Origin: Pisaster brevispinus
Lineage: Eukaryota > Echinodermata > Asteroidea > Forcipulatida > Asteriidae
Assembly (NCBI GenBank): GCA_023634235.1
Contig: JAMKCF010000019.1
Coordinates: 3,844,001 to 3,908,000, forward strand
Reading direction: 5' to 3'
Length of the DNA stretch: 64,000 bases
In this document: positions 40,301 to 52,300 of the stretch, piece after piece
Position numbering within the stretch: the stretch's first letter is position 1
Layout: every line of letters begins with the position of its first letter
Translations under genes and position numbers: made by a program
The notes under the pieces: model-generated
The model's input: the letters and a program-made list of their open reading frames with translations, nothing else
What the model was told of the DNA's origin: nothing
The model's database searches: none

Positions 40301-43300
40301 ACGAGTGGGGGACGGGGTGTATTCAGACATAGTAGCATGTCTAAAAACACGAGTGGAGCACGAGTGGGGGACGGGGTGTATTCAGACATAGTAGCATGTC
40401 TAAAAACACGAGTGGAGCACGAGTGGGTGGCGGGGTGTATTCAGACATAGTAGCATGTCTAAAAACACGAGTGGAGCACGAGTGGGTGGCGGGGTGTATT
40501 CAGACATAGTAGCATGTCTAAAAACACGAGTGAAGCATGAGTGGGTGACGGGGTGTGTTCAGACATAGTAGCATGTCTAAAAACACGAGTGAAGCACGAG
40601 TGGGTGACGGGGTGTATTCATCAGACATAATAGCATGTCTAAAAACACGAGTGGAGCACGAGTGGGTGGCGGGGTGTATTCAGACATAGTAGCATGTCTA
40701 AAATCACGAGTGAAGCATGAGTGGGTGACGGGGTGTGTTCAGACATAGTAGCATGCCTAAAAACACGAGTGGAGCACGAGTGGGTGACGGGGTGTATTCA
40801 GACATAGTAGCATGTCTAAAAACACGAGTGGAGCACGAGTGGGTGACGGGGTGTATTCAGACATAGTAGCATGCCTAAAAACACGAGTGGAGCACGAGTG
40901 GGTGACGGGGTGTATTCAGACATAGTAGCATGCCTAAAAACACGAGTGGAGCACGAGTGGGTGACGGGGTGTATTCAGACATAGTAGCATGCCTAAAAAC
41001 ACGAGTGGAGCACGAGTGGGTGACGGGGTGTATTCAGACATAGTAGCATGTCTAAAAACACGAGTGGAGCACGAGTGGGTGACGGGGTGTATTCAGACAT
41101 AGTAGCATGCCTAAAAACACGAGTGGAGCACGAGTGGGTGACGGGGTGTATTCAGACATAGTAGCATGCCTAAAAACACGAGTGGAGCACGAGTGGGTGA
41201 CGGGGTGCATTCAGACATAGTAGCATGCCTAAAAACACGAGTGGTCCACGAGTGGGTGACGGGGTGTATTCAGACATAGTAGCATGTCTAAAAACACGAG
41301 TGGAACACGAGTGGGTGGCGGGGTGTATTCAGACATAGTAGCATGTCTAAAAACACGAGTGGAGCACGAGTGTGTGACGGTGTGTATTCAGACATAGTAG
41401 CATGTCTAAAAACACGAGTGGAGCTTGAGTGGGTGACGGGGTGTATTCAGACATAGTAGCATGTCTAAAAACACGAGTGAAGCGCGAGTGTGTGACGGGG
41501 TGTATTCAGACATAGTAGCATGTCTAAAAACACGAGTGGAGCACGAGTTGGTGGCGGGGTGTATTCAGACATAGTAGCATGTCTAAAAACACGAGTGGAG
41601 CACAAGTGGGTGACGGGGTGTATTCAGACATAGTAGCATGTATAAAAACACGAGTGGAGCACGAGTGTGTGACGGGGTGTGTTCAGACATAGTAGCATGT
41701 CTAAAAACACGAGTGGAGCATGAGTGGGTGACGGGGTGTATTCAGACATAGTAGCATGTCTAAAAACACGAGTGGAGCACAAGTGGGTGACGGGGTGTAT
41801 TCAGACATAGTAGCATGTATAAAAACACGAGTGGAGCACGAGTGTGTGACGGGGTGTGTTCAGACATAGTAGCATGCCTAAAAACACGAGTGGAGCACGA
41901 GTGGGTGACGGGGTGTATTCAGACATAGTAGCATGTCTAAAAACACGAGTGGAGCACGAGTGGGTGACGGGGTGTGTTCAGACATAGTAGCATGTCTAAA
42001 AACACGAGTGAAGCACGAGTGGGTGACGGGGTGTATTCATCAGACATAATAGCATGTCTCAAAACACGAGTGAAGCATGAGTGGGTGACGGGGTGTGTTC
42101 AGACATAGTAGCATGTCTAAAAACACGAGTGAAGCACGAGTGGGTGACGGGGTGTATTCATCAGACATAATAGCATGTCTAAAAACACGAGTGGAGCACG
42201 AGTGGGTGGCGGGGTGTATTCAGACATAGTAGCATGTCTAAAAACACGAGTGAAGCATGAGTGGGTGACGGGGTGTGTTCAGACATAGTAGCATGCCTAA
42301 AAACACGAGTGGAGCACGAGTGGGTGACGGGGTGTATTCAGACATAGTAGCATGTCTAAAAACACGAGTGGAGCACGAGTGGGTGACGGGGTGTATTCAG
42401 ACATAGTAGCATGCCTAAAAACACGAGTGGAGCACAAGTGGGTGACGGGGTGTATTCAGACATAGTAGCATGCCTAAAAACACGAGTGGAGCACGAGTGG
42501 GTGACGGGGTGTATTCAGACATAGTAGCATGCCTAAAAACACGAGTGGAGCACGAGTGGGTGACGGGGTGTATTCAGACATAGTAGCATGTCTAAAAACA
42601 CGAGTGGAGCACGAGTGGGTGACGGGGTGTATTCAGACATAGTAGCATGCCTAAAAACACGAGTGGAGCACAAGTGGGTGACGGGGTGTATTCAGACATA
42701 GTAGCATGCCTAAAAACACGAGTGGAGCACGAGTGGGTGACGGGGTGTATTCAGACATAGTAGCATGCCTAAAAACACGAGTGGTGCACGAGTGGGTGAC
42801 GGGGTGTATTCAGACATAGTAGCATGTCTAAAAACACGAGTGGAGCACGAGTGGGTGACGGGGTGTATTCAGACATAGTAGCATGCCTAAAAACACGAGT
42901 GGAGCACGAGTGGGTGACGGGGTGTATTCAGACATAGTAGCATGCCTAAAAACACGAGTGGAGCACGAGTGGGTGACGGGGTGTATTCAGACATAGCAGC
43001 ATGTCTAAAAACACGAATGGGGCACGAGTGGGTGACGGGGTGCATTCGGACATAGTAGCATGTCTAAAAAACCTCCGAGCCGGAAGTGACCCAGATTCGG
43101 GTACAGTGGGGCCTAACCCATTTCTGGGTCAACATGTCCCGGAATCAGAAGAGAATCAAAATGACACTAAATCAGAGTTTTAAAATTCCAATTGCTGGAC
43201 CAGTTGAGACTGGAAATTGGTCAGGCCCCCTTAGGACTCGGAATTCGGGTCAATTTTGACCCGGGAGTTTTTTAAAGTTTAAGATCGTTACCCTCTTCTC

Positions 43301-46300
43301 CGACCGCGGGAGGGTTACATTTAGCTGGAAACCTGAACTGAACCTGAACTTTCATGATCAAGGACTTAATAGGGACCGTGGTTTCCTGTCCCACTACCAG
43401 GAGATTCTTTTTAGTCACTGACTAAACGTTTTGTTATTGGATTCATTTACACGTTACTTTCTTGTATATACTTACATACTTGGCTTGTCCCCTTCATTGC
43501 ATCTGATGAAGTAGTTGTTGCTATGAAAGCTCATGCAGTTTTTGTGTGTAATTAGTTAGTCTTTAAGTGCTACCACTAGGCCTACCTTCCTTGTTTTATC
43601 TATCAGACTAACACGGCAATTTGTTGTAGTATTGTCAGGAAACATCTGTCATTATCACTTCATGTGACGGTAAAATAGGGGAACAGTCTAGGTTACAATC
43701 ATCACAACTATCTGATTAAACTTTTCGTTGGGAAGCTTTAAAAAATGTAATAGAGTCACTTGTTGCAACTAGACTCCAGTCATTATTAATAAGTGTTGAT
43801 GTTATTGCTGCTAGTTTTGCTGTACACGACACGTTAAGTAGACTGGAGGAGGTTATTCCTATTTAAAACATCAAATGGGGTAATTTTGTGCTTTCAGACT
43901 CATTGATATTTGAGGAAGTATTTTATAATTATTTGACATGCATAAAAAGCACGTCCAGCAAAGTGTTAACAGTATGTTGTTCAGGGCCGATTTACAAGGT
44001 CCTGTCTGCTTTTGTACAGTTCCTGGAAACTATGGTGGGTATACAAGGGCATTCTAGATTGACGTCATTGTTTTTGGTTTTTGTAGTTATTGCTGTTGTT
44101 TTTGTTGCTGTTTTTGTGGTTGGGTGCAATGAAGATAATATGTCCTTGTTTTTGAGGATCTTCTTCTTCATGCTGTCAGAGCTTTAGCTCTCTCTCGTTA
44201 TTGACTATAGTAACCTTTTATTGAATGTGCTACGTCATAGAATTGGACAGATTTCAAAGTTTACAAAACAGTGCAGCATGTTTTGGTATGTTCCTTACCT
44301 TTGAGGGAACATGTATACCCCATCACTCAGGGAACTTCATTGGCTACCGATTAGAGAATGACTTTATTTTAAACTTGCTCGTTTTTGTAAACCTTTGAAC
44401 AAAACTAGGATATCCAATTTACTGACATATTAAACTCCTCAGGCTTTTTTCGGTCCACACTTGACATCACTCACTTGAATGCTCCCCGTGAAAACAAAGT
44501 TCTGTGTTCAGTGTAGCTGGACAAATTATTTTAAACAGTCCTCGTGTCCTTAGGGAACATGTCGATTTATCTTTTTGTTCGTAAAGCTCTTAAGATTTGC
44601 CTCTATATCCATATTAAATTATGTTATATGTGCGCTATGATCTTGATAGCGCCTTATGAATGTTACTTGTTATGTTATTTAATGTATGGTGTCTACTTTC
44701 TAGAATCCCGCTGGAGGTGCAAACCAAGGACCAAACTTCTGTCCTCAGCTACAACTGCAGGGTGGGGAGGTACTTGTTCCAGTCGACATTCAAAAGGAAA
44801 TACAAGTCGCAGTCTCCAACTTACCAGACTCAAACACGGTTTGTCCCTTTTTTATTTTTCTTATTTAAAGATATGTATTTTGTCCGTTTACTAGCCAAGC
44901 TGTTTCTTGAGCTATTGGGGAGCTACATTGGAAAGCATGAGAGATTGCTCACAGTCATCAAAAAGAGGAAACGGGTCTAGTTTGGTCACATGGTCAGATG
45001 GAAGGGGAGTCTCACAAACACAACTTCTTAGGGCAGCAGAATACCGAGGCAAATGGACGATGAGTGTGACATTGCCATTACAATGTCACCCTACGGCCGT
45101 AAAGCTCTGGGGCAGAAGAAAGGAAGGAAAGGATTCTGTCCGTAAATGTCGCACAATAGGCTGGCTGTGAAGCCACTCTTTGAATGTTTTGTGTAGTAAA
45201 ATCTTTCATAGACAGTTTCCTGTTTTCTTCTACATAAAATGTATTACTTTCATCCCAGTCATGACACGTGTGTCCTTGACCAAAGCACTTCACCATAATT
45301 GCTTCTCTTAACCAAGGTGTAAGATGGGAACCTGATCGAGAGGTCTGAGACGGTATTGCGTTGGATTAACCCCTTAACGCTAAGTGCAGCAGCTTGGGGT
45401 GTTGCATGCTCCCCAGGGAGTTGAGAAAGTTAGAGGGGATGCTCGATAAATAGGGGGTAATAATGTTGTAAAGCGCCTTGATTTACTATTAGGATATGTG
45501 CGCTATATAAGAACCAATTATTACTATATAATTGTCATTAAAACTTATCTGACTTGAGGTAATATTCATGTATCTTGTTGAAAGCCTGACGTAAGACAAC
45601 CATTCTCTGAGCTGAGACAATGCACGAGTGAAGCGACCTTTTTCTTTTGTAACTCTTTAGCTCCTCTTTATTCTTGTTCATGTTAGTTCAACTATGAGTG
45701 TTCCTTGTTAACTGACAATGGGAAGCAGAGTGTCCAAGCAATTCAAGTATCAAATGACATCATCAAATGTAATAGTCGATCGGTAAGTATGACAAGTTGG
45801 TAATGGTGATAGCTATTAATGCATTGTAGACTGTGCAAACATACTTTTTTTTCGCTTGAATATGTTAGGCTTGATAACATTTTGTTTTACCCAAACATAG
45901 ATATGTGTTATTAAGCAATGCATATAGGACCTACTCAGTACCCTCAAAATATTTATTAACAAAATATATTAAAAAATCTTTATCCACAATGAAAATTTAG
46001 CATAAGACTAAATTTGACCTCACAAATAACAAAACTCCGACCCAGTTGTTCCCAGACGATCATTTTCTTGCATAATTTTTCTCCTTAAAAAGTACACGTA
46101 TGAGGCAGACGATGTAAATGAGTTTGTAGCGCAACTGTCAATAAGTTGGAACGGTGACTGGGAGTTGGACGATTACTACAAATTCAACGGTGAGTGAACA
46201 TTTGTGTAAATGTTTGTACAAAAAGGGACTCCTTTTTATTACGGAAGCCTATTTTAGAAACAAATTAACCGGATTACTATTTTGAGCGGGCGAATTACTA

Positions 46301-49300
46301 ACTTGTGCTGGCGAATTACTATTTTGCGCAGGCGAATTACTATTTTGCGCGGGCGAATTACTATTTTGCGCGGGCGAATTACTATTTTGCCCGGGCGAAT
46401 TACTTTTTTGCCCGGGCGAATTACTATTTCTTTCGTGTAATCCTTGCGCTTTTTCGGTCGTTGACCCGTTATAGTCACCGCGTTTTGGTTTCCTTTGACA
46501 GTCACTAAAGGTTTCAAAACGTGCTTAGTACCGCGGCACAGTGCACGGTCTTTTTTTTTAAACTTTGATTGATTCACAAAAACTGAAGAATGTTAGTGAA
46601 TCTTTATCATTTTGATGGAATGTTACCAAACAGTGCTGAAAGAAACTTCCTCTGAACTTTTTTTGTGTAATCCGTTCTGGAGTTTTGCTGAAATACACAT
46701 ATTTGATGATTTTGGATGGATATGTATAATATAGGCTATTATTGGCAGCCATTGATCTTCAGTTCAAAGAACAGATCAAAATGAATGCAAACATTCTCCA
46801 TAGACTTTCAAGATTTAATCAATAGAGAAACTCAAAGGAAATTTTTATTTCCTTTTTGCAGTAACACTTTACAAATGCCATGTAGACCGGCGGGATTGCA
46901 GTCGTTGTTTGTCAGCAGACACAGCCAGACCGGAACTGAAATGTCGTTGGTGTGGTACCCAATGTGCAAGCAGAGATAGCACAGTGTGTTCTAACAGCGC
47001 TGTAGGACCTGGTGGTCAGTGTCCGGCACCACACCTAGAAAAGGTAACAAGATGACATATATACTATGCCCGGGGTGCCCCCCCCCCATGTTCCCATACT
47101 TTTACACACTTTTTTTCCTCTTGTGCAGAAGCACCCCCACCCTAAAATTCTCTAAAGAATTCCTGAGATTCCAAGCACACAATGAAGTGCCCCATATCGA
47201 GCACCAAGTGAGAAAACTGAGTAGAGCACATACCAAATAATTTCCATAATAGTTTACGTAGAACTGAGCTTGCGCTTATTTTTTTCAGAACAATGCATTA
47301 ATAGCTGGTAACTCTGTACTGCCATCTAGTGCCCCCAAATCATTATATTAATAACGGGGAATACAAATTCCCAATAGTCTTCTTGCGTATGACGTCACAA
47401 GACCAAACAGTCCCCTCAATAGACCGTGCAAGTCTCGCGCGTACTATCTAACAATTCTTTTGGGACCACGTTTGGTCTCACGATGTACATTGCTTTAACG
47501 CGTGAAAGAAATAAACTCGCGCACTTCACTGCTCCCAATGGTGGGACCATTTTTTCAACTGTCCATAAAAGTCAAAAGGTTGTGGGTCTACATTTTTCCA
47601 CGGAGGTTTGGCGCATGATTTTCTCTCTGTTTAAGTGTGCATGGTATGCACCCGTAAATCCATCGCTCTTGGAAACGTGCGCATGCTCAGAACGACGTTA
47701 ACAATAGACATTAGCTGGTAAGTCTGCTGCCACCTAGTGTTCCATTCCAAAGTCTCCCATTGCCAACTTTTATTATGAACTATTATTATGGTGTAATTTC
47801 AGGTCATTCCTGTATCTGGTCCAATGGAAGGCAATACTGTTATTACAGTAATTGGAACCAATTTCGGTCAAAGATTTCAAGATGTCCAAAGTGTGATGGT
47901 TGGTCAACAGCCTTGCGACCTGACTGGACTTGAAGACCAGTACGTCACTGGTCAAAGGTGATGACCCCTGTAATTTAGTAGAGAGTACGGCCGTGTCTGA
48001 ATGATCAGCTTTGACTCTGGCTGTGGCTGGATCGCTGAAAAGACCTTTTGCTCAGTGTCTGCTGCCACCAACGGCCATAGCCGTAGCTGAAGTCGATTGA
48101 TTTGGACATGGCCTATATTTCAAAGTTGACGTTGTTTTATCCTCGATAATTGGTTTATACAATTTATACCAAACTAAATAAAATGAAATAAATGAAAGCT
48201 CACAAATAATGTTCCACTATTAATTGAAATAAACGGCACAAAATCCCAGACAATAAAAGAAATGTGCACAAAATCCCAGAAAGCAAAAGAAATCCGCTTT
48301 TTGTAATTTTCTCAAAAGTTAATTTGAGTGATATTTTCCAGAATGTATTTTAAAATAGAAAATTTAAATTTAAAGAAAACGAAATAGTGAGTTACATTTT
48401 GTTTCAATACAGTGTAAGCTGTCGCACAGCTCCAATGAGTTCGGATAGTACACACTCTGTCACCGTCTCAGTAGCTCGTGTCGACCCGGGTGATGACCTT
48501 CAGAGCACTGGGAAGGTGGACTTCATTTACACGGTAAATAACAGTTTTTACACTAAGAAATTCAGTTCAGTTTGTGTAGTTAGTGTATTCCAATAAAATC
48601 GACAAACAATCTTTTGACTTTAAAACAGCTGCTCATGTTTTGGACAACAGCTTGAATTACAAATTGTCTAATCCACGATTTACTTGGAGACATGCTCGAA
48701 TAACAATGAATTAATTTTGTGTGGGTTTTTAAATGTATATGTAAAATACATCATGTTGATAAGTGTGACGTAATTCAACCGTGAAACACACACACACACT
48801 TTATGAAGGCTGAGCATGACCCCAGACGGAAGCTTAGTGTGTTACTCTTGACTTTTGATTTGGTAATAATAATACTAATAATATTTAATTCTTATATAGC
48901 GCATTACATCAACAAATAATCTCAATGCACTTTACATAATTATTACAAATACTGGTAATCAATTAAAACAATGATAGATTAAAATACATAAAAAGCACAT
49001 AAAAAATTGGTACTACAATAATAATTATCCCTATACAACGATAAAATACACCAAAAGATGCATTAAGACTCAGTTAAATTAGAGAATTCACGAATGGTGT
49101 GGGTTTTTTTCTCTTCGCTGTATATGCAAAAGTGTATAAAGTTCAAATCTGTCATTAACATGTCCTGCATGTAATCAAAGTCTCATTGAAAATGTCAACT
49201 TCTGTCTAACATAACTGGAATTTGGGTATACTCATTGCCACCTTTGGAGCCGAGAAAGATAGCAAGAATGAGTATGTCGAGTTGACCTACCAGCAGAATG

Positions 49301-52300
49301 ACACACTCAGAAAAATGCAGTTTGGTTAGCAATCTAGTCTTTCTTCGAATTGTGACAGCAATTTACTTTTTTATGGTAGGATCCAATAATCGAAAACTTC
49401 CATCCGAGAATTGGGCCAGCAGCTGGTGGTACTCGGATAAACATCATAGGCGTAAACATGAACACTGGTAGCCACATCAAAGCTATGATTGGTACCAATG
49501 TGTCATGTGTGACTATTCGGTAAGATAAGTACGGTGGCTGATATCCGCCAACAACAAAACACTTTTTCAGTACGGCGTTATAACGCCCTACACGGCGTTA
49601 TAATGCCCTATTACGGCGTTATAACGCCCTAATTTTACGGCGTTATAACGCCCTAATTTACGGCGTTATAACGCCATAATACGGCGTTATTACGCCCTAA
49701 TACGGCATTATAACGCCCTAATTTACAAAGGCCCTAAAGTACGGCGTTATAACGCCGTAAATTAGGGCGTTATAACGCCGTATAGGGCGTTAAAACGCCG
49801 TAAATTAGGGCGTAATAACGCCGTAAATTAGGGCGTTATAACGCCCTAAATTAGGGCGTTATAACGCCGTATTAGGGCTTTATAACGCCGTAAATTAGGG
49901 TTTATAACGCCGTAAAATTAGGGCGTTACAACGTCCTAATACGGCGTTATAACGCCGTATAGGGCGTTATAACGCCGTATTGAAAAAGTGTGTTGTTGTT
50001 TGGCGGAAATCAGCCACCGTAGATAAGAGTATAGTTGCAGATTGTTTTTGTATCTACCACGTCACTTTGCACGGAGCTCTGGAAGTGCCATCCAACTTGT
50101 TGAGACTCAGAGATCATTTAATACAGGATGATGAATATCATACACGTTAGATGGCGACATCCCGAGAAAAATTATCTCAGGATGTCATCATCCTGCAGTA
50201 AATTATCTCAAGATCTCAACAAATCGAATGGCACTTCCAAAGCTCCGTAACTTTGCACCTTACACTGTACGACAATCCCTCTTATGAGAGGAATGTCGGT
50301 GCGATTTGAGAAACAGACATGTGAAAACATGTATAGGTACGGCTACCTGCGAAAGTTTTTCATTAATGAACCGCTCTTTTTAATATGCCGTATTGTTCTT
50401 GTTCTTTATTTAATTAATTATACAGTGGTTGTACAATTGTATTAAACAATATCAGACGGGTCTATGACTCGATTCACCTTACAAAAATGAGACACAATAG
50501 TTGTGTGTTTTGTTTAAAAAAAAACATGATCACGGTAATCCAAAATGAGGCTGAAATTCCATATGATACAGGCGTAACGACACGGCTGTTGTGTGTACCA
50601 CTATTGCCTCCATGGTGGGTACTACTGGTCTCATCACAGTTGCATTTGACGGCGCTCTGAGGAGTTCATCTGATAACTTTACCTTTCAACCAAATCCGAA
50701 GGTATCCGACATTCAGCCCAGGAGCAGCATTGAGTCGTAAGTTTGTTTTCCAGTAGACTGTGCCGGTCTCACGTGCTTTAGGACATTAATAGTCACATAT
50801 GAACGCCATTGGTTTATGCCCATCATCTTCAATCACTCACGCACCAGAATTCCAGCTATATCGCTCTGACTGTTTGTCACTCTCTCACTCGCACACCGAC
50901 AACCCAAAAGGCTCGCTGTGGAGGTGACCGTTTTTCCCATCAGCTCTACCACAACCTCCTAGGAAAAACCAACCTACAATGAGTTTTAGAGGTTCTTTAT
51001 AGGTAAAGTTTAATTATGTTCAATTGATGTGCCAATGATAGCTTGATGGCTAACGAGGGGTGGGAGGGGATGGGGGCATAGCTGAATGGACAACCTTTGC
51101 AAAACACGATACCCTTTTAGCAGGAATGGGTCTAAGGCCAACTCAAAGCCCCCTAAAAGTGTGAGTTTTTGTAAGTTCTTTTCGCAAAATAATTCAAACA
51201 TTTAATACTTTTAATGACAGCGGTGGACGGAAACTTACGATATTAGGAACCGATCTCACAGTGAGTAGAGCTGCGATTTTTGTCCAACACAAAGACGTAG
51301 ACGATAATACGATGGAAAAAATATTTAAAGAAGTAAGTCAAATACTATTTGTCCCCATTTTCAGTGGGAATGAGTTTAATAGTATTACCTCTACTTCATT
51401 AGATTTTTAGCCCAGGACTTTTGAAATTTATTGTTTTATAATTGGACCGATTCAGGAAATTCAGCACCATATATTTTTGTAAAAGACGGTTTGATTTAAA
51501 ATTAAAGAAACGGGACTGGTATGTCACATTAAAATATCAGTTTCAATAAGAAAGCTTAATGGTGACTTTTGTAGGGGCAAACTGCCTTCAAATTGCTCAA
51601 ATGTTTGCTGTTTGGAATCGGCTCCTTATCCTTTTCAAGAGCTGTTTAATAAGACAAACGCTTTTTATAGCCCAAAGCGCCCAATCCAAAAGCAACATGC
51701 TCCTTTATCCAAACCTCAAGATAAGTATTCCCTTCTGGAATATCTCCAAAGTTGAAGACACTCCCGACCAAATCACCCTTTTTTTATTACGATTGCCGCA
51801 ATAGAAAATATCCTGACAAAACATTTAGAGTTTGGAGTTGTGTTCACGGAAACTACGCCTTCTAATTTACTTTAATGTTCACAGGCTGTTTGAACGATGT
51901 GTTTAATGAAAACTAAAAAATGAGCACAAATTAAAATTTGTTTTTTAGATCAATGTTTTACTTTTCCTATTGTCTTAAAGATAGGGTCATAGATTGGTTT
52001 TTGTCAAGGTATTGCATTTATAGACACTCAGAATTATCAAGGAAGATACAATGAGAGTCTCAGTTGAATGCAGTGTCTACTTTTTGAGTTGAGAATACAG
52101 CAACAAACTGGCACGTTTATTTCACGAGAACCACCACGTTTATCAAGGTGACAGCGGATACCAGCCGCATCTCTAGCCGCATTGAAGGCAGCATTTACCA
52201 CGGACACCACGGAAATTTCACCTGCAGGCGATCTTTGGAGATTCAAATTTGACGAATGCTTTAATCTATTGATTTCTAAGCAATGGGGGCATATCGAGAC

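Noticed and set aside
38466..43069. Regular repeat array that might suggest a CRISPR locus
   Set aside because: Units are head-to-tail 59-bp repeats with no unique spacers, inside an intron of a eukaryotic gene; it is a minisatellite.
43888..44187. 99-residue open frame after a CTTTCAG acceptor-like site
   Set aside because: No plexin or IPT pattern, and it runs into LINE-derived sequence; probably chance.
46254..46577. Open frames with ANYYFAR and IVIRPRK repeats
   Set aside because: They are translations of the 21-bp minisatellite.
47290..47745. Two similar 30-bp direct repeats (AGCTGGTAA...CTAGTG) as LTRs
   Set aside because: Too short and diverged, with no TG/CA ends or internal retroelement sequence.
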